A stretch of DNA of 64,000 bases. It comes from Rhizobium leguminosarum. Lineage in GTDB: Bacteria > Pseudomonadota > Alphaproteobacteria > Rhizobiales > Rhizobiaceae. Location of the stretch: the NCBI RefSeq assembly GCF_017876795.1, contig NZ_JAGIOR010000004.1, positions 62,001 to 126,000 of the forward strand, given 5' to 3'. A program made the position numbers and the translations under genes. Positions 54,693 to 62,706 of the stretch are shown here, piece after piece. The first letter of the stretch is position 1. Every line of letters starts with the position of its first letter. A model generated the notes under the pieces. It ran no database searches. It worked only from the letters and a program-made list of their open reading frames with translations, and was not told the DNA's origin.

Positions 54693-54950
54693 ATGCCCAG
54701 ACGGAAGCAAGCGAGACATACTGACGTGAAGGACATCCGGTCGATATTGCAGCTGACGGTCGAGCAAGAACTGCCGATAGGGGCAGTCGCCGAACGTTTG
54801 AAGACGAGCAAGACGTCGGTCTCGACGTACTTGTTGCGGACTCGAGAAGCTGGGCTTGCTGTGTGGCCGCTGCCACCTGGCCTGGATGAAGACGAAGTTC
54901 TAGAGCAGCGGCTGTTCCGCCGGATGGGGCGGCCCCCGCGACACCGATGA
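54693..54950 (+). pseudogene. istA: IS21-family IstA transposase, N-terminal remnant
   Basis: The 85-codon frame (MPRRKQARHTDVKDIRSILQ, ELPIGAVAERLKTSKTSVST, LLRTREAGLAVWPLPPGLDE, EVLEQRLFRRMGRPPRHR) is the N-terminal helix-turn-helix region of IstA. The catalytic core and istB are absent; sequence after 54950 belongs to the transglutaminase-like gene on the other strand. Only the left end of the element remains. Confidence 0.8.
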
Positions 54951-54976
54951 GTAGAGCAGGCGAACGTCATCTGCCG

Positions 54977-55831
54977 CTATTCTCGTATCTCGACCACCTT
55001 GACCGACACGTCCAAATCCACGAAATCGTCCGGCATTCCCGTATATCCGCCGGTAACAGGCATGATCTGTCCATTGTTGCGGGCAAACGCTACGGGAATA
55101 AGACATGCTTCTCCCACTCGTCGATGGGTGGGATCAAACGCAATCCAACCGGCTCCCGGAAGGTAGACTTCCGCCCAGGCATGTGTCGATCCGCCGTCGT
55201 CGACAGATGCCCGCGGGTCGTAGATGTAACCGGAGACAGCACGCGCACCAAACCCCAAGCAACGAACAGCTTCAATGAAAAGCGCTGCGATGTCCCTGCA
55301 TGAGCCACTGGCCTGCTCCAGTGTTTGTTGCGGCGCCTGTGTGCCTTCCTCGTCGCGGATGCGATATCTGACATTTGTCAGAATGCCGGCATTGATGTCT
55401 TTCAGGAGCGAAAGCGTGTCGGTCGGGCGGCCGCCGACGAACGCTCGGGCCCAATCCGCCACACGGTTACCAGGAGAGGTCGCAGCAGCAAACGCCCCGA
55501 GGTCGATTTTGTCCTCGGTCGAGTAGGTGAAGGGATAGGCATGCGCGGAAATGTCAATATTGAAGACCGGCCACGGGTCGGCGGTCTGCTCGACAACGGC
55601 AGCACTGCAGATCGTCAGTTCGGAGGTCCGTTCAGAAAACGTTACCGTCGCGATCGTGTTGCCGAAAACGTCCTTCGCCCAGTCGATCGACCCGTTCGCC
55701 GAACAGTCAATGTTGAAAGACAAGGTCCGAAGCTGTTGGTCGGTCCGGGGCGACAGGATCAGGCGGTGCGCAAGCAGCCCGACGGGCCGCAAGTAACGAT
55801 AGGTCGTTCGATGCTTGATCTGAAGTTTCAT
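54977..55831 (-). CDS. Transglutaminase-like cysteine protease/transferase
   Basis: The 284-residue product has the N-terminal beta part common to these proteins (KLQIKHRTTYRYLRPVGLLA) and the transglutaminase core: nucleophile Cys in ASGSCRDIAALF, His in STHAWAEVYLPGAGW and Asp in IAFDPTHRR. Such bacterial proteins act as amidases, proteases or cross-linkers; the target is not known. No signal peptide is seen. The three catalytic residues are present, so it is likely active. Start ATG 55831. Confidence 0.9.
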   Translation of the reverse strand: MKLQIKHRTTYRYLRPVGLLAHRLILSPRTDQQLRTLSFNIDCSANGSIDWAKDVFGNTIATVTFSERTSELTICSAAVVEQTADPWPVFNIDISAHAYPFTYSTEDKIDLGAFAAATSPGNRVADWARAFVGGRPTDTLSLLKDINAGILTNVRYRIRDEEGTQAPQQTLEQASGSCRDIAALFIEAVRCLGFGARAVSGYIYDPRASVDDGGSTHAWAEVYLPGAGWIAFDPTHRRVGEACLIPVAFARNNGQIMPVTGGYTGMPDDFVDLDVSVKVVEIRE

Positions 55832-55895
55832 TATGATTTCCCGGCCGTCGGATTTTCAGTCTATCTCAGACGGCGCTCAGCAAAGTGTTCCTGCC

Positions 55896-56312
55896 CTAGG
55901 GACTCCATTGTGGCGACGAGACGTCTTCTCGATGTTCGGATTCAATGAGGACCTTGAAGCATGTCATTAGAGGCTTGGTAGCGTACGGTTTCCTGACAAA
56001 TCTAAAGCGTTGCGGTAGCAATGACTGCCGCAGATTTACGACCCCGGACGTCATAACAATTGGTAGCTTTGGCCATCTTGCATGAACGCGCACCGCGAGT
56101 TGGACACCATCTATTGCGCCTTTCATATTAACGGAGGTGAACACGAGACTGATGTCGTCTCGCTTTTCCAGGATCTCCAATGCATCTGCGCCACTGGACG
56201 CCTCGACTGTCCCGTAGCCAGATCCTTTGCACGCAACGACCGCTTCCGCGCGGAGGATCCGGTTCTCTTCTACAATCAGGATCACGTGCTTTTGATCAGG
56301 GCCGTCTAACAA
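55896..56312 (-). CDS. Degenerate receiver-domain protein lacking the phosphoacceptor Asp
   Basis: The 138-residue product follows the receiver fold: ILIVEENRILRAEAVVACKG, DISLVFTSVNMKGAIDGVQL, PIVMTSGVVNL and the Lys in RFVRKPYATKPL. The acidic pair reads EE in VEEN, and the phosphoacceptor position holds Ser (LVFTSVNM, where LVFTDVNMPG is usual). It therefore cannot be phosphorylated in the normal way and may be a pseudo-receiver or a decaying gene. No kinase is adjacent. Confidence 0.8.
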   Translation of the reverse strand: MLDGPDQKHVILIVEENRILRAEAVVACKGSGYGTVEASSGADALEILEKRDDISLVFTSVNMKGAIDGVQLAVRVHARWPKLPIVMTSGVVNLRQSLLPQRFRFVRKPYATKPLMTCFKVLIESEHREDVSSPQWSP

Positions 56313-57004
56313 CTTGATTACCCAGCAAAGAGTTTAGCGACGAGAACCATCAAATCATCAATGTTGCGGCGCAGCAACAAGATATTGGCATCGCTGTGCG
56401 TAGACGACTAAATCGTCTCGTTCCACGCATCGGGCCGGGCTTCGATTTCGGCTGGATGTATGACTGATCTCAGAACGAGAACGCCAAACAAATTCGTTTT
56501 GCTCGCAAGCCAAGCGCTCTTTCCGGATTTCGATCCGGCTTCTTTCAATTCACCAACGATAAGCTCAATCTGCATCGAGCGGCAGCAAGGTGGTCTCCCT
56601 GCCCGCGCGACTTCCAGACAGAATTGCCGAGCGAGATAAAGGATCCCTTGAGACCTATTTTCCCTTTATCAGAAGAACTCTGGATGTAGAATTCAGCGCT
56701 GTTATGCCACCCGGATCGTCCCAACGCCATGGCGGCAATGTAGATTTGGATGGCATTTCGTGCCAACGAGCAGTCGACATCGGCTTGAGGACGGCCGGAT
56801 TACGCTGACGGAGAACTGCTGCCGGTCATCAGACTTTCCCCGCGCGTTCTCGTCTCATCGGCGCACTAAGAATATGTGAGGTCGGCGGCGGGCGAGTTTT
56901 CGCGAATTCCCAAGCCAACGGCCGTGTGATGAAACCTCTGCTCTATCTTTCCAAGTCAGAGGAAAGGTCACACTTGATGCCCTCCGCTAGTGCCCAGCGC
57001 CTGG
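56313..57004. other. Gene-poor stretch
   Basis: Apart from a possible 55-codon minus-strand frame (56408-56575) and the GlxA-like trace after it, nothing is supported here. Confidence 0.35.
56408..56575 (-). CDS. Possible small protein
   Basis: A 55-codon frame reads MQIELIVGELKEAGSKSGKS, AWLASKTNLFGVLVLRSVIH, PAEIEARPDAWNETI. Composition is protein-like, but no ribosome site is near and no family is recognised. Confidence 0.3.
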   Translation of the reverse strand: MQIELIVGELKEAGSKSGKSAWLASKTNLFGVLVLRSVIHPAEIEARPDAWNETI

Positions 57005-57140
57005 GTGCTGCGCGCAGAGATGCGGCAATAGCCCCCGATCACGGCGATGTAATCGAAGTCAGAAGGATTGATATACGGCGCGTCGGTCTCAACGCGGATG
57101 CCGCAGCTTGCGACAGCAGCATGGCCGGGTGTTCCGTCGT
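57005..57140 (-). pseudogene. Partial copy of a GlxA-type regulator gene
   Basis: The minus strand encodes GTPGHAAVASCGIRVETDAP and YINPSDFDYIAVIGG, nearly the same as GAPGQAAVASCGIRVQADAP and YINPTDFDYIAVIGG of the intact GlxA-type gene at 58.4-59.5 kb. After that the frame diverges. Only about 135 nt remain, so it is a relic of a related gene or a diverged partial duplication. Confidence 0.7.
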
Positions 57141-57189
57141 AGCCGCGCCGCATACGCTGCCTCCCGACGCGTCGGTCGCAACCATGCGG

Positions 57190-57629
57190 TCATTGCGCGC
57201 TCTTGGGAAAAGCCGGCAGCTTGTTTATGTCCGATGCGTCGTGCTGGACGACTAGGATGGCATTGAGCGACTTCGCTATCCCCGTCAGTCTTTCCATCGA
57301 TGCCAGCGAGTCTGCCCGGTCGAAATTGAAGGTCGGCACGCCGCGATTGGCGAACTGTTCCTCGAAATGCACAACATCGCCAGACAACAGCACCGGCCCC
57401 GTCTTTGCTAACCGCACGAGAAGACTGGTCTCACCGGGCGTGTGGCCAGGCGTGGAAAGGATCACCACCGTTCCATCGCCGAAGACATCGCGATCGCCGG
57501 AGATCGGGTCGACTTTGGATGTTCCGGCGAGCCAAGGTCTGATAAAGTTGGGATCGACGGCGAAGGGCAGTGGATCGGCCTTGAACTGGACCAAATCCGC
57601 AGCTCCGATCATCAGCGTTGGGCCGCGGA
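57190..57629 (-). pseudogene. MBL-fold (AHL-lactonase-like) protein, N-terminus missing
   Basis: From about 57629 the frame reads RGPTLMIGAADLVQFKADPL, PFAVDPNFIRPWLAGTSKVD, then STPGHTPGETSLLVRLA, VLLSGDVVHFEEQFANRGVP and a normal end at 57190. These match the second two thirds of lactonase-like metallo-beta-lactamase proteins. The HxHxDH metal motif should lie before residue 1 of this stretch but is lost at the junction, so it is not an active enzyme. Confidence 0.75.
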
Positions 57630-58263
57630 AGGTGGCGATGCGGACATCGCCCAGGACTATGCCATCAGTCGGGAGGTTGAAGACAGTCTGCCTCCGATCG
57701 TTGAGCTGCTGCAGGGCGTCGACGCCAGCTTCCGGCCAGTTCCACATCGATCGGGATCCGCGGGCTCGTCGGCGTTTCAGAATGCCGACGGCTACAGGGT
57801 CGAATTCCTGACGTCGAACCGTGGTTCGGATGACTACATCGACCAGCCGGCGAAGATGCCCGCCCTTGGTGGCGCCAGCGCGGATCCACTACGCTTTCTC
57901 GACTTCCTCATAAGGGAACCCGTCAGGACAATGCTGCTTCACCGAAGCGGTGTCCCAGTCGTCGTCCCTGATCCATCCCGGTATGCGGTCCACAAGCTCA
58001 TAGTCGCCAGCCGCCGACACACTGACGGGCAGGGGCCGGCGAAGCGAGAGAAGGACGTTCGTCAAGCTGCGCTGCTCTTTGAAGCCCTGCAGCAGACAAG
58101 GCGATCTGCCGACTTGGCGCTCGTCTACAACGAAGCATGGGAGCGCGGGCCTGCGTGGCAAGAAGGTATTCGAACCGGGGCGGGAATGCTGCCGGCACAA
58201 GATGCCGAGCGGTTCAACGCGGTCCTGATCGAGGGCGCAAAAAAAAAACCGCGAAGAAATTGA
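57625..58263 (+). pseudogene. GSU2403-type nucleotidyltransferase-fold protein, N-terminus missing
   Basis: From GGDADIAQDYAISREVEDSL the frame continues FRPVPHRSGSAGSSAFQNAD, GYRVEFLTSNRGSDDYIDQP, PSRYAVHKLIVASRRHTDGQ and ends at 58263. This is the C-terminal two thirds of a nucleotidyltransferase-fold family (GSU2403-type, COG5397). The D-x-D motif GDADIAQ is still there, but the first part is replaced by the reverse strand of the MBL gene. The frame is open back to 57442 only as antisense of that gene. Confidence 0.7.
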
Positions 58264-58441
58264 ACTTCCGTTTGGAGAATAGGCTGGCTTCCGCTTCGAA
58301 AGACAAGCAGTTGATTTAATTCGAAGTGGCGGAGACAAATATGGTGCCGAGAGTTCGAGTCCGCTCAAGGCGAAGAAGGGAACCGAGATGGCGGTGCCGG
58401 CAGCTCCGATATGATCAAGAACTTTCGAATCTCCCCACGTC

Positions 58442-59494
58442 CTACCGAAAGAGTTTAGGTGGTTTGCCGTATTTCTGTCGGTAGGCAGTCGAAAAATGCG
58501 CGGCGTCCGAAAACCCGGTCTCGTAGGCGATCTCCGTCATTGACAGCGTGTCATTCTCCACCAGAAAGCGGGCGTAGCGCAGGCGGGTTTCGACGATGAA
58601 GCGCTTTGGCGTCATGCCGATCGTCTCGCGAAACAGGCGCCCGAACTGGCGGGGTGACAAGCCAGCGATTTCGGCCGCTTGCTCGGGAGAAACGCCCTGA
58701 CCCTTGCAGCTTTCGATCAGCACGATGGCGCGCTGAATCCGGGAGTCCTCGACGCGGCGGAAGGTCGAGACGCGTTCATGATCGAAAGCGCTGAGGCCCT
58801 TGTGCTCGGTCAGCGACAGCTGATGCACGGCCTTGGCGGCGCGGTCTGGACCGCAATGGGTGCGGATGAGTTCGGTCATGAGCGACAGGATCGAGACACC
58901 GCCCGGCACCGTAATGCGATCGTTCTCGATCAGGAAGTCATCTCGGACGGAGAAGGCAAGACGCGGGAAGGCGAGCCGGAAATCCTCGGCATGGAAGGGG
59001 TGGATGCTGGCCTTGCGGCCGGCGAGCAAACCTTCCTGCGCCAGCACGAAGGCGCCGGTGCAGATGCCGATGATCGGCACGCCTGCTGAGGCCGCGACCC
59101 GCAGATAGTCGCGGTGCTTGCTGGGTTCGGCGCGAAGATGCGGCAACAGGCCGCCGATCACGGCGATATAGTCGAAATCGGTAGGGTTGATGTAGGGCGC
59201 ATCGGCCTGGACGCGGATGCCGCAGCTCGCGACGGCCGCCTGCCCAGGCGCACCCATGATCGACCAGCGGCAATGGAGCGGACGCGAATTGTCGGCGAAA
59301 TCGGCGGCGTGCCGGAGCGGTTCGATTATGCCGGTCAGCGACATCATCGGGAAGGTTGGCCAGAGCAGTATGCCGACCGAGAGATCGGGCTTGCGGTCGC
59401 GCGCCGCGAGCAGCCGCTCCGCCCAGATGTTGTCGAGCCAGCGTACATAGTCGGTCTCAGTCGCGGGGCTTTCAGAGGTGTTTGTCGTGTCCAT
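58442..59494 (-). CDS. GlxA-family (DJ-1-like plus AraC) transcriptional regulator
   Basis: The 350-residue product has an N-terminal DJ-1/PfpI-like domain (residues about 38-200, VGILLWPTFPMMSLTGIIEP, DYIAVIGGLLPHL, IIGICTGAFVLAQEGLLAGR with the nucleophile-elbow Cys) and a C-terminal AraC helix-turn-helix pair (AAEIAGLSPRQFGRLFRETI, MTEIAYETGFSDAAHFSTAY). GlxA-type regulators often activate amino-acid or quaternary-amine catabolism genes. It is divergent from the ABC transporter operon with 160 bp between, where an inverted repeat lies, so it probably controls that operon. Confidence 0.92.
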   Translation of the reverse strand: MDTTNTSESPATETDYVRWLDNIWAERLLAARDRKPDLSVGILLWPTFPMMSLTGIIEPLRHAADFADNSRPLHCRWSIMGAPGQAAVASCGIRVQADAPYINPTDFDYIAVIGGLLPHLRAEPSKHRDYLRVAASAGVPIIGICTGAFVLAQEGLLAGRKASIHPFHAEDFRLAFPRLAFSVRDDFLIENDRITVPGGVSILSLMTELIRTHCGPDRAAKAVHQLSLTEHKGLSAFDHERVSTFRRVEDSRIQRAIVLIESCKGQGVSPEQAAEIAGLSPRQFGRLFRETIGMTPKRFIVETRLRYARFLVENDTLSMTEIAYETGFSDAAHFSTAYRQKYGKPPKLFR

Positions 59495-59519
59495 AGCCGG
59501 AGACGATAGAACCGGCGTG

Positions 59520-59544
59520 TCGGATTTTCAAAGAAAATGTCCGA
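59520..59544. promoter_or_regulatory. Inverted repeat between GlxA-type regulator and ABC operon
   Basis: TCGGA-TTTTC-AAA-GAAAA-TG-TCCGA: the outer and inner arms pair, with two extra bases on one side. It lies 25 bp upstream of the regulator start and 111 bp before the binding-protein start. A regulator or autoregulatory site is likely but unproven. Confidence 0.5.
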
Positions 59545-59654
59545 TTTATAAAATTTTGGGTCCGGCTTTGGTGGCAAGCTCTCTCTCGTCGAACAGACGT
59601 CCGGGGAAAGAACCAACCGGACAGGGGAACCAAGTCAAATCAAGGATCAGAACA

Positions 59655-60533
59655 ATGGCACTTTCTCTTTCGAGAAGGATGATGATGTGTGCGCTTGTGG
59701 CTAGCAGCCTTACGGCGGTTTCGTCGTTCGCCGGCGCTTTCGAGCTCGCCGAAGAAGGCAAGCTTACGGTCGCATTCACCGGCGACATGCCGGGCTCCGG
59801 CTGGCAGGATGGGAAGTTGATCGGCTATGACGGCGAGATCATGCAGCGTATCGCCGACAAGCTCGGCCTCAAGGTGCAGCCGGCGCTGATGGAGTGGTCG
59901 GGCACGATCGCCTCGGTGCAGTCGGGCCGCGTCGATGTGATGCTCGGGACCATGGGCTGGACCGAGAAGCGCACCAAGATCATGACGCTGTCCGAGCCGA
60001 TCCATTATTTCCGCAACGGCATCATGCAGTCGAGCAAGACGAGCTGGGACAAGCTCTCCGATCTCGAAGGCAAGAAGGTCGGCACCATCACCGGCTTCTC
60101 CTTCGTGCCGGAACTGAAGAAGATCAAGGGCCTCGAGCTCTCGCTCTATGACACGTCGGATGCCGCCGTGCGCGACCTCATCGCCGGACGCATCGATGCC
60201 GTGATAGGCGATCCGCCGGTGGTGTCCTACGCCATCAAGCAGAATCCCGACTGGAACATGCATTTTCTCGCCTTCACCGACACCAATGCGGATTTTCCGC
60301 TGCTGACCGGCCTCGGCCAGGTTGTCTATGGTCTCAACCAGAAGAATGACGATCTGCGCCAGAAGATGGACGCCATCATCACCGAGATGTGGAAGACCTG
60401 CGAGATGAAGGCGATCGGCGACCGCTACGGCCTGTCCGCCGATGTCTGGTTCAAGCCGGTCGGCGAGAACTTCCGCGCCGGCATCGACCGTCCCGCCGAC
60501 TACAAGCTACCCTCCTGCGCGGCCGGCGGCTGA
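59655..60533 (+). CDS. ABC transporter substrate-binding protein (polar amino acid family)
   Basis: Start ATG 59655 gives a signal peptide (MALSLSRRMMMCALVASSL, cleaved near AGA/FE). The mature protein follows the family 3 solute-binding pattern: GKLTVAFTGDMPGSGWQDGK, IGYDGEIMQRIADKLGLKVQ, RVDVMLGTMGWTEKRTKIM, LEGKKVGTITGFS, AGRIDAVIGDPPVVSYAI. It would capture an amino acid or similar compound in the periplasm. The usual Arg/Asp ligand contacts (TEKR, DPP) are present. First gene of an operon with ATPase, two permeases and catabolic genes; divergent from the GlxA-type regulator. Confidence 0.9.
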   Translation: MALSLSRRMMMCALVASSLTAVSSFAGAFELAEEGKLTVAFTGDMPGSGWQDGKLIGYDGEIMQRIADKLGLKVQPALMEWSGTIASVQSGRVDVMLGTMGWTEKRTKIMTLSEPIHYFRNGIMQSSKTSWDKLSDLEGKKVGTITGFSFVPELKKIKGLELSLYDTSDAAVRDLIAGRIDAVIGDPPVVSYAIKQNPDWNMHFLAFTDTNADFPLLTGLGQVVYGLNQKNDDLRQKMDAIITEMWKTCEMKAIGDRYGLSADVWFKPVGENFRAGIDRPADYKLPSCAAGG

Positions 60534-60607
60534 TTGGCCAAGACCTGAGGCGAGAGCGGGCAACAGCCGCTCTCGGCCCTTTCCCTCCATCGAAAACAGA
60601 GAATAGT

Positions 60608-61360
60608 ATGACCGCGCTTCTGAGTGTCGCAGGCCTGCGGAAAAGCTATGGCCCCATTGAGGTGCTGAAAGGCATCGATTTCGATGTCGCACCGGGCGAG
60701 AAGATCGCCCTGATTGGCCCTTCGGGTTCCGGCAAGTCGACCTGTCTGCGCTGCATGAATTTCCTGGAAAAGCCGGGCGCCGGCGAGATCGTTCTCGATG
60801 GCGAACGCATCGGGGTCCGCGACGGCCGGATCATGAGCGACCGTCAGCTCGCGCCGCAGCGGGCCGAGATGGGGATGGTGTTCCAGCTCTTCAATCTTTG
60901 GCCGCATCTGTCGGTAATGGAGAATGTGGCGATCGCCGCCCGCAAGGTGCGCGGTCTGTCGGCCCGCGAGGCGCGCGACCTGGCGCTTGAGATGCTGGCC
61001 AAGGTGCATATGACCCATCGGGCGGATGCTTCGCCGCTGGAACTGTCGGGCGGCCAGCAGCAGCGCGTGGCGATCGCGCGTGCGCTCGCCCAGAAGCCGA
61101 AGCTGATGCTGTTCGACGAGCCGACCTCGGCGCTCGATCCGGAGCTGGTTCACGAAGTGCTGAAGGTAATGGAAGAACTCGCCGCCGAGGGCCGCACCAT
61201 GCTCATCGTCACCCATGAGGTCGCGTTTGCGCGGGACATCGCCGATCGGGTCCTTTTCCTCGATGGCGGTACGATCGTGGAAGCGGGGCCGGCGCGCGAG
61301 GTGATCACCGCGCCGCGCGAGCCCCGCACCCAGGCCTTCCTCAAGAAGATCCGGCATTAG
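60608..61360 (+). CDS. Amino-acid ABC transporter ATP-binding protein
   Basis: The 250-residue ATPase has Walker A GPSGSGKSTCLRC, Q-loop GMVFQLFNLWPHL, signature LSGGQQQRVAIARAL, Walker B LMLFDEPTSALDPEL and H-loop IVTHEVAFA. This is the GlnQ/HisP type. Start ATG 60608 lies 74 bp after the binding-protein stop; an upstream extension in the same frame is antisense or spurious. It powers the two permeases that follow, the first starting eight bases after its stop. Confidence 0.95.
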   Translation: MTALLSVAGLRKSYGPIEVLKGIDFDVAPGEKIALIGPSGSGKSTCLRCMNFLEKPGAGEIVLDGERIGVRDGRIMSDRQLAPQRAEMGMVFQLFNLWPHLSVMENVAIAARKVRGLSAREARDLALEMLAKVHMTHRADASPLELSGGQQQRVAIARALAQKPKLMLFDEPTSALDPELVHEVLKVMEELAAEGRTMLIVTHEVAFARDIADRVLFLDGGTIVEAGPAREVITAPREPRTQAFLKKIRH

Positions 61361-61368
61361 GTGAGGTG

Positions 61369-62028
61369 ATGAGCGACTTTGCCTTGTTCTTCTCCATAAC
61401 GCATGGGCTGCTTGCGGGTCTTGGCGTCACGGTGCTGGTCACCGCAGCGTCGCTCGCGCTAGCGGCCGTGCTCGGCTTTACGCTCGCGTTGGTCAGGCAG
61501 TTCGCCGGCGTAAGATTGCTGGATCTGGCGATCGATGCCTATTGCGAGCTGCTGTGCAATGTGCCGGCGCTGACGCATCTCTTCATTCTCTATTTCGGGC
61601 TCGCGAGCATCGGCATAAGGCTGACATCGATTGCTGCAGCCGTTCTCGGGCTTGGACTGATCGGCGCGGCCATCACCTGCGCCATCCTGCGCGCCGGTTT
61701 CGCGGCCCTGCCGCGCGGTCAGGCCGAGGCGGCGCTCGCCGCGGGACTGACGCCACTTCAGACGATCTTCGAAATCCTGACGCCGCAGGCGATGCGGATC
61801 GCCCTGCCGGGGCTGGGAAACTATGCGGTGCAGCTGCTCAAGGACACATCTGTCGTGTCCGCCATCGCGGCACCCGAGATCATGTTCTTTGCCCGCTCGA
61901 TGGTCACCTCGTCGTTTCAGACGACGCTGATCTACGCCACGGCGGCGGCACTTTATCTCGCGCTCAGCCTGCCGCTGATGCAGGTGACGCGGGTTCTGGA
62001 AAGACGTTACGGGAGATTGAAGGGATGA
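61369..62028 (+). CDS. Amino-acid ABC transporter permease (HisM/GlnP type) 1
   Basis: The 219-residue protein has about five membrane helices and the EAA loop RGQAEAALAAGLTPLQTIFE that docks on the ATPase. YCELLCNVPALTHLFILYFG is the typical R/N-x-P block of His/Glu/Gln/Arg permeases, although the usual first Arg is replaced. GTG 61366 is the alternative start. Its stop overlaps the start of the second permease (ATGA). Confidence 0.92.
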   Translation: MSDFALFFSITHGLLAGLGVTVLVTAASLALAAVLGFTLALVRQFAGVRLLDLAIDAYCELLCNVPALTHLFILYFGLASIGIRLTSIAAAVLGLGLIGAAITCAILRAGFAALPRGQAEAALAAGLTPLQTIFEILTPQAMRIALPGLGNYAVQLLKDTSVVSAIAAPEIMFFARSMVTSSFQTTLIYATAAALYLALSLPLMQVTRVLERRYGRLKG

Positions 62029-62684
62029 CCGGCTTCTTCGAGCCCTATGGCGACTACGGCGCCGAATGGATGCCGCTGTTGCTCAAGGCGATGCTCAACA
62101 CTGCGATGCTCTCTGTGTCGGCTTTTGCTCTGGCGCTCGTGCTCGGTCTGCTGCTTTCGCTCTGCCAGCGCTCGGCATTCCCAGTGCTTCGGCAGTTCGC
62201 TGCCGTCTACGTAACCGTGGTTCGCGGCGTTCCGCTGCTGGCGGTGCTATTCCTGCTCTATTTCGGGCTGCCCGGCATCGGTATCGTCTTCAGCCCCTTT
62301 GGTGCGGCAATGGTCGGCATGGCACTTTGCTTCGCGGCGCAGATCGCCGAACTGTTCCGGGCCGGGCTGAAGGCAATACCGACGGGGCAGGCGGAGGCGG
62401 CGCTGGCCGTCGGGTTCACACCAGCCCAGAGTTTCCGGCTGATCATCTTGCCGCAAGTCGCACGTATCGTGCTGTCACCGATGATCGTCACCTTCGTCTC
62501 GCTGATGAAGGACTCGTCGCTCGCTTCGCTGATCACAGTTGACGAGCTCGCTTTGACCGGGCGCGCCATGGCGACCGAATATTTCCTGCCGCTGCAGATC
62601 TATGTCGCGGTCGGCGTCTGCTATTTCGCCATCGCCTGGCCCTTCTCGGCGCTATCGCGCCGGTTTGCCGTACCCGCCCGTTAA
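62025..62684 (+). CDS. Amino-acid ABC transporter permease (HisM/GlnP type) 2
   Basis: The 219-residue protein starts MTGFFEPYGDYGAEWMPLLL, has VRGVPLLAVLFLLYFGLPGI and the EAA loop TGQAEAALAVGFTPAQSFRL, and ends at 62684. With the first permease it forms the membrane heterodimer. The ATGA overlap shows translational coupling. The next gene begins 22 bp after its stop. Confidence 0.93.
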   Translation: MTGFFEPYGDYGAEWMPLLLKAMLNTAMLSVSAFALALVLGLLLSLCQRSAFPVLRQFAAVYVTVVRGVPLLAVLFLLYFGLPGIGIVFSPFGAAMVGMALCFAAQIAELFRAGLKAIPTGQAEAALAVGFTPAQSFRLIILPQVARIVLSPMIVTFVSLMKDSSLASLITVDELALTGRAMATEYFLPLQIYVAVGVCYFAIAWPFSALSRRFAVPAR

Positions 62685-62706
62685 CAACCAGTTCAAGGCC
62701 CAGATC

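Noticed and set aside
57442..57624. Upstream 60 codons of the GSU2403-type frame
   Set aside because: They are antisense to the MBL-fold remnant and show no similarity to the nucleotidyltransferase family.
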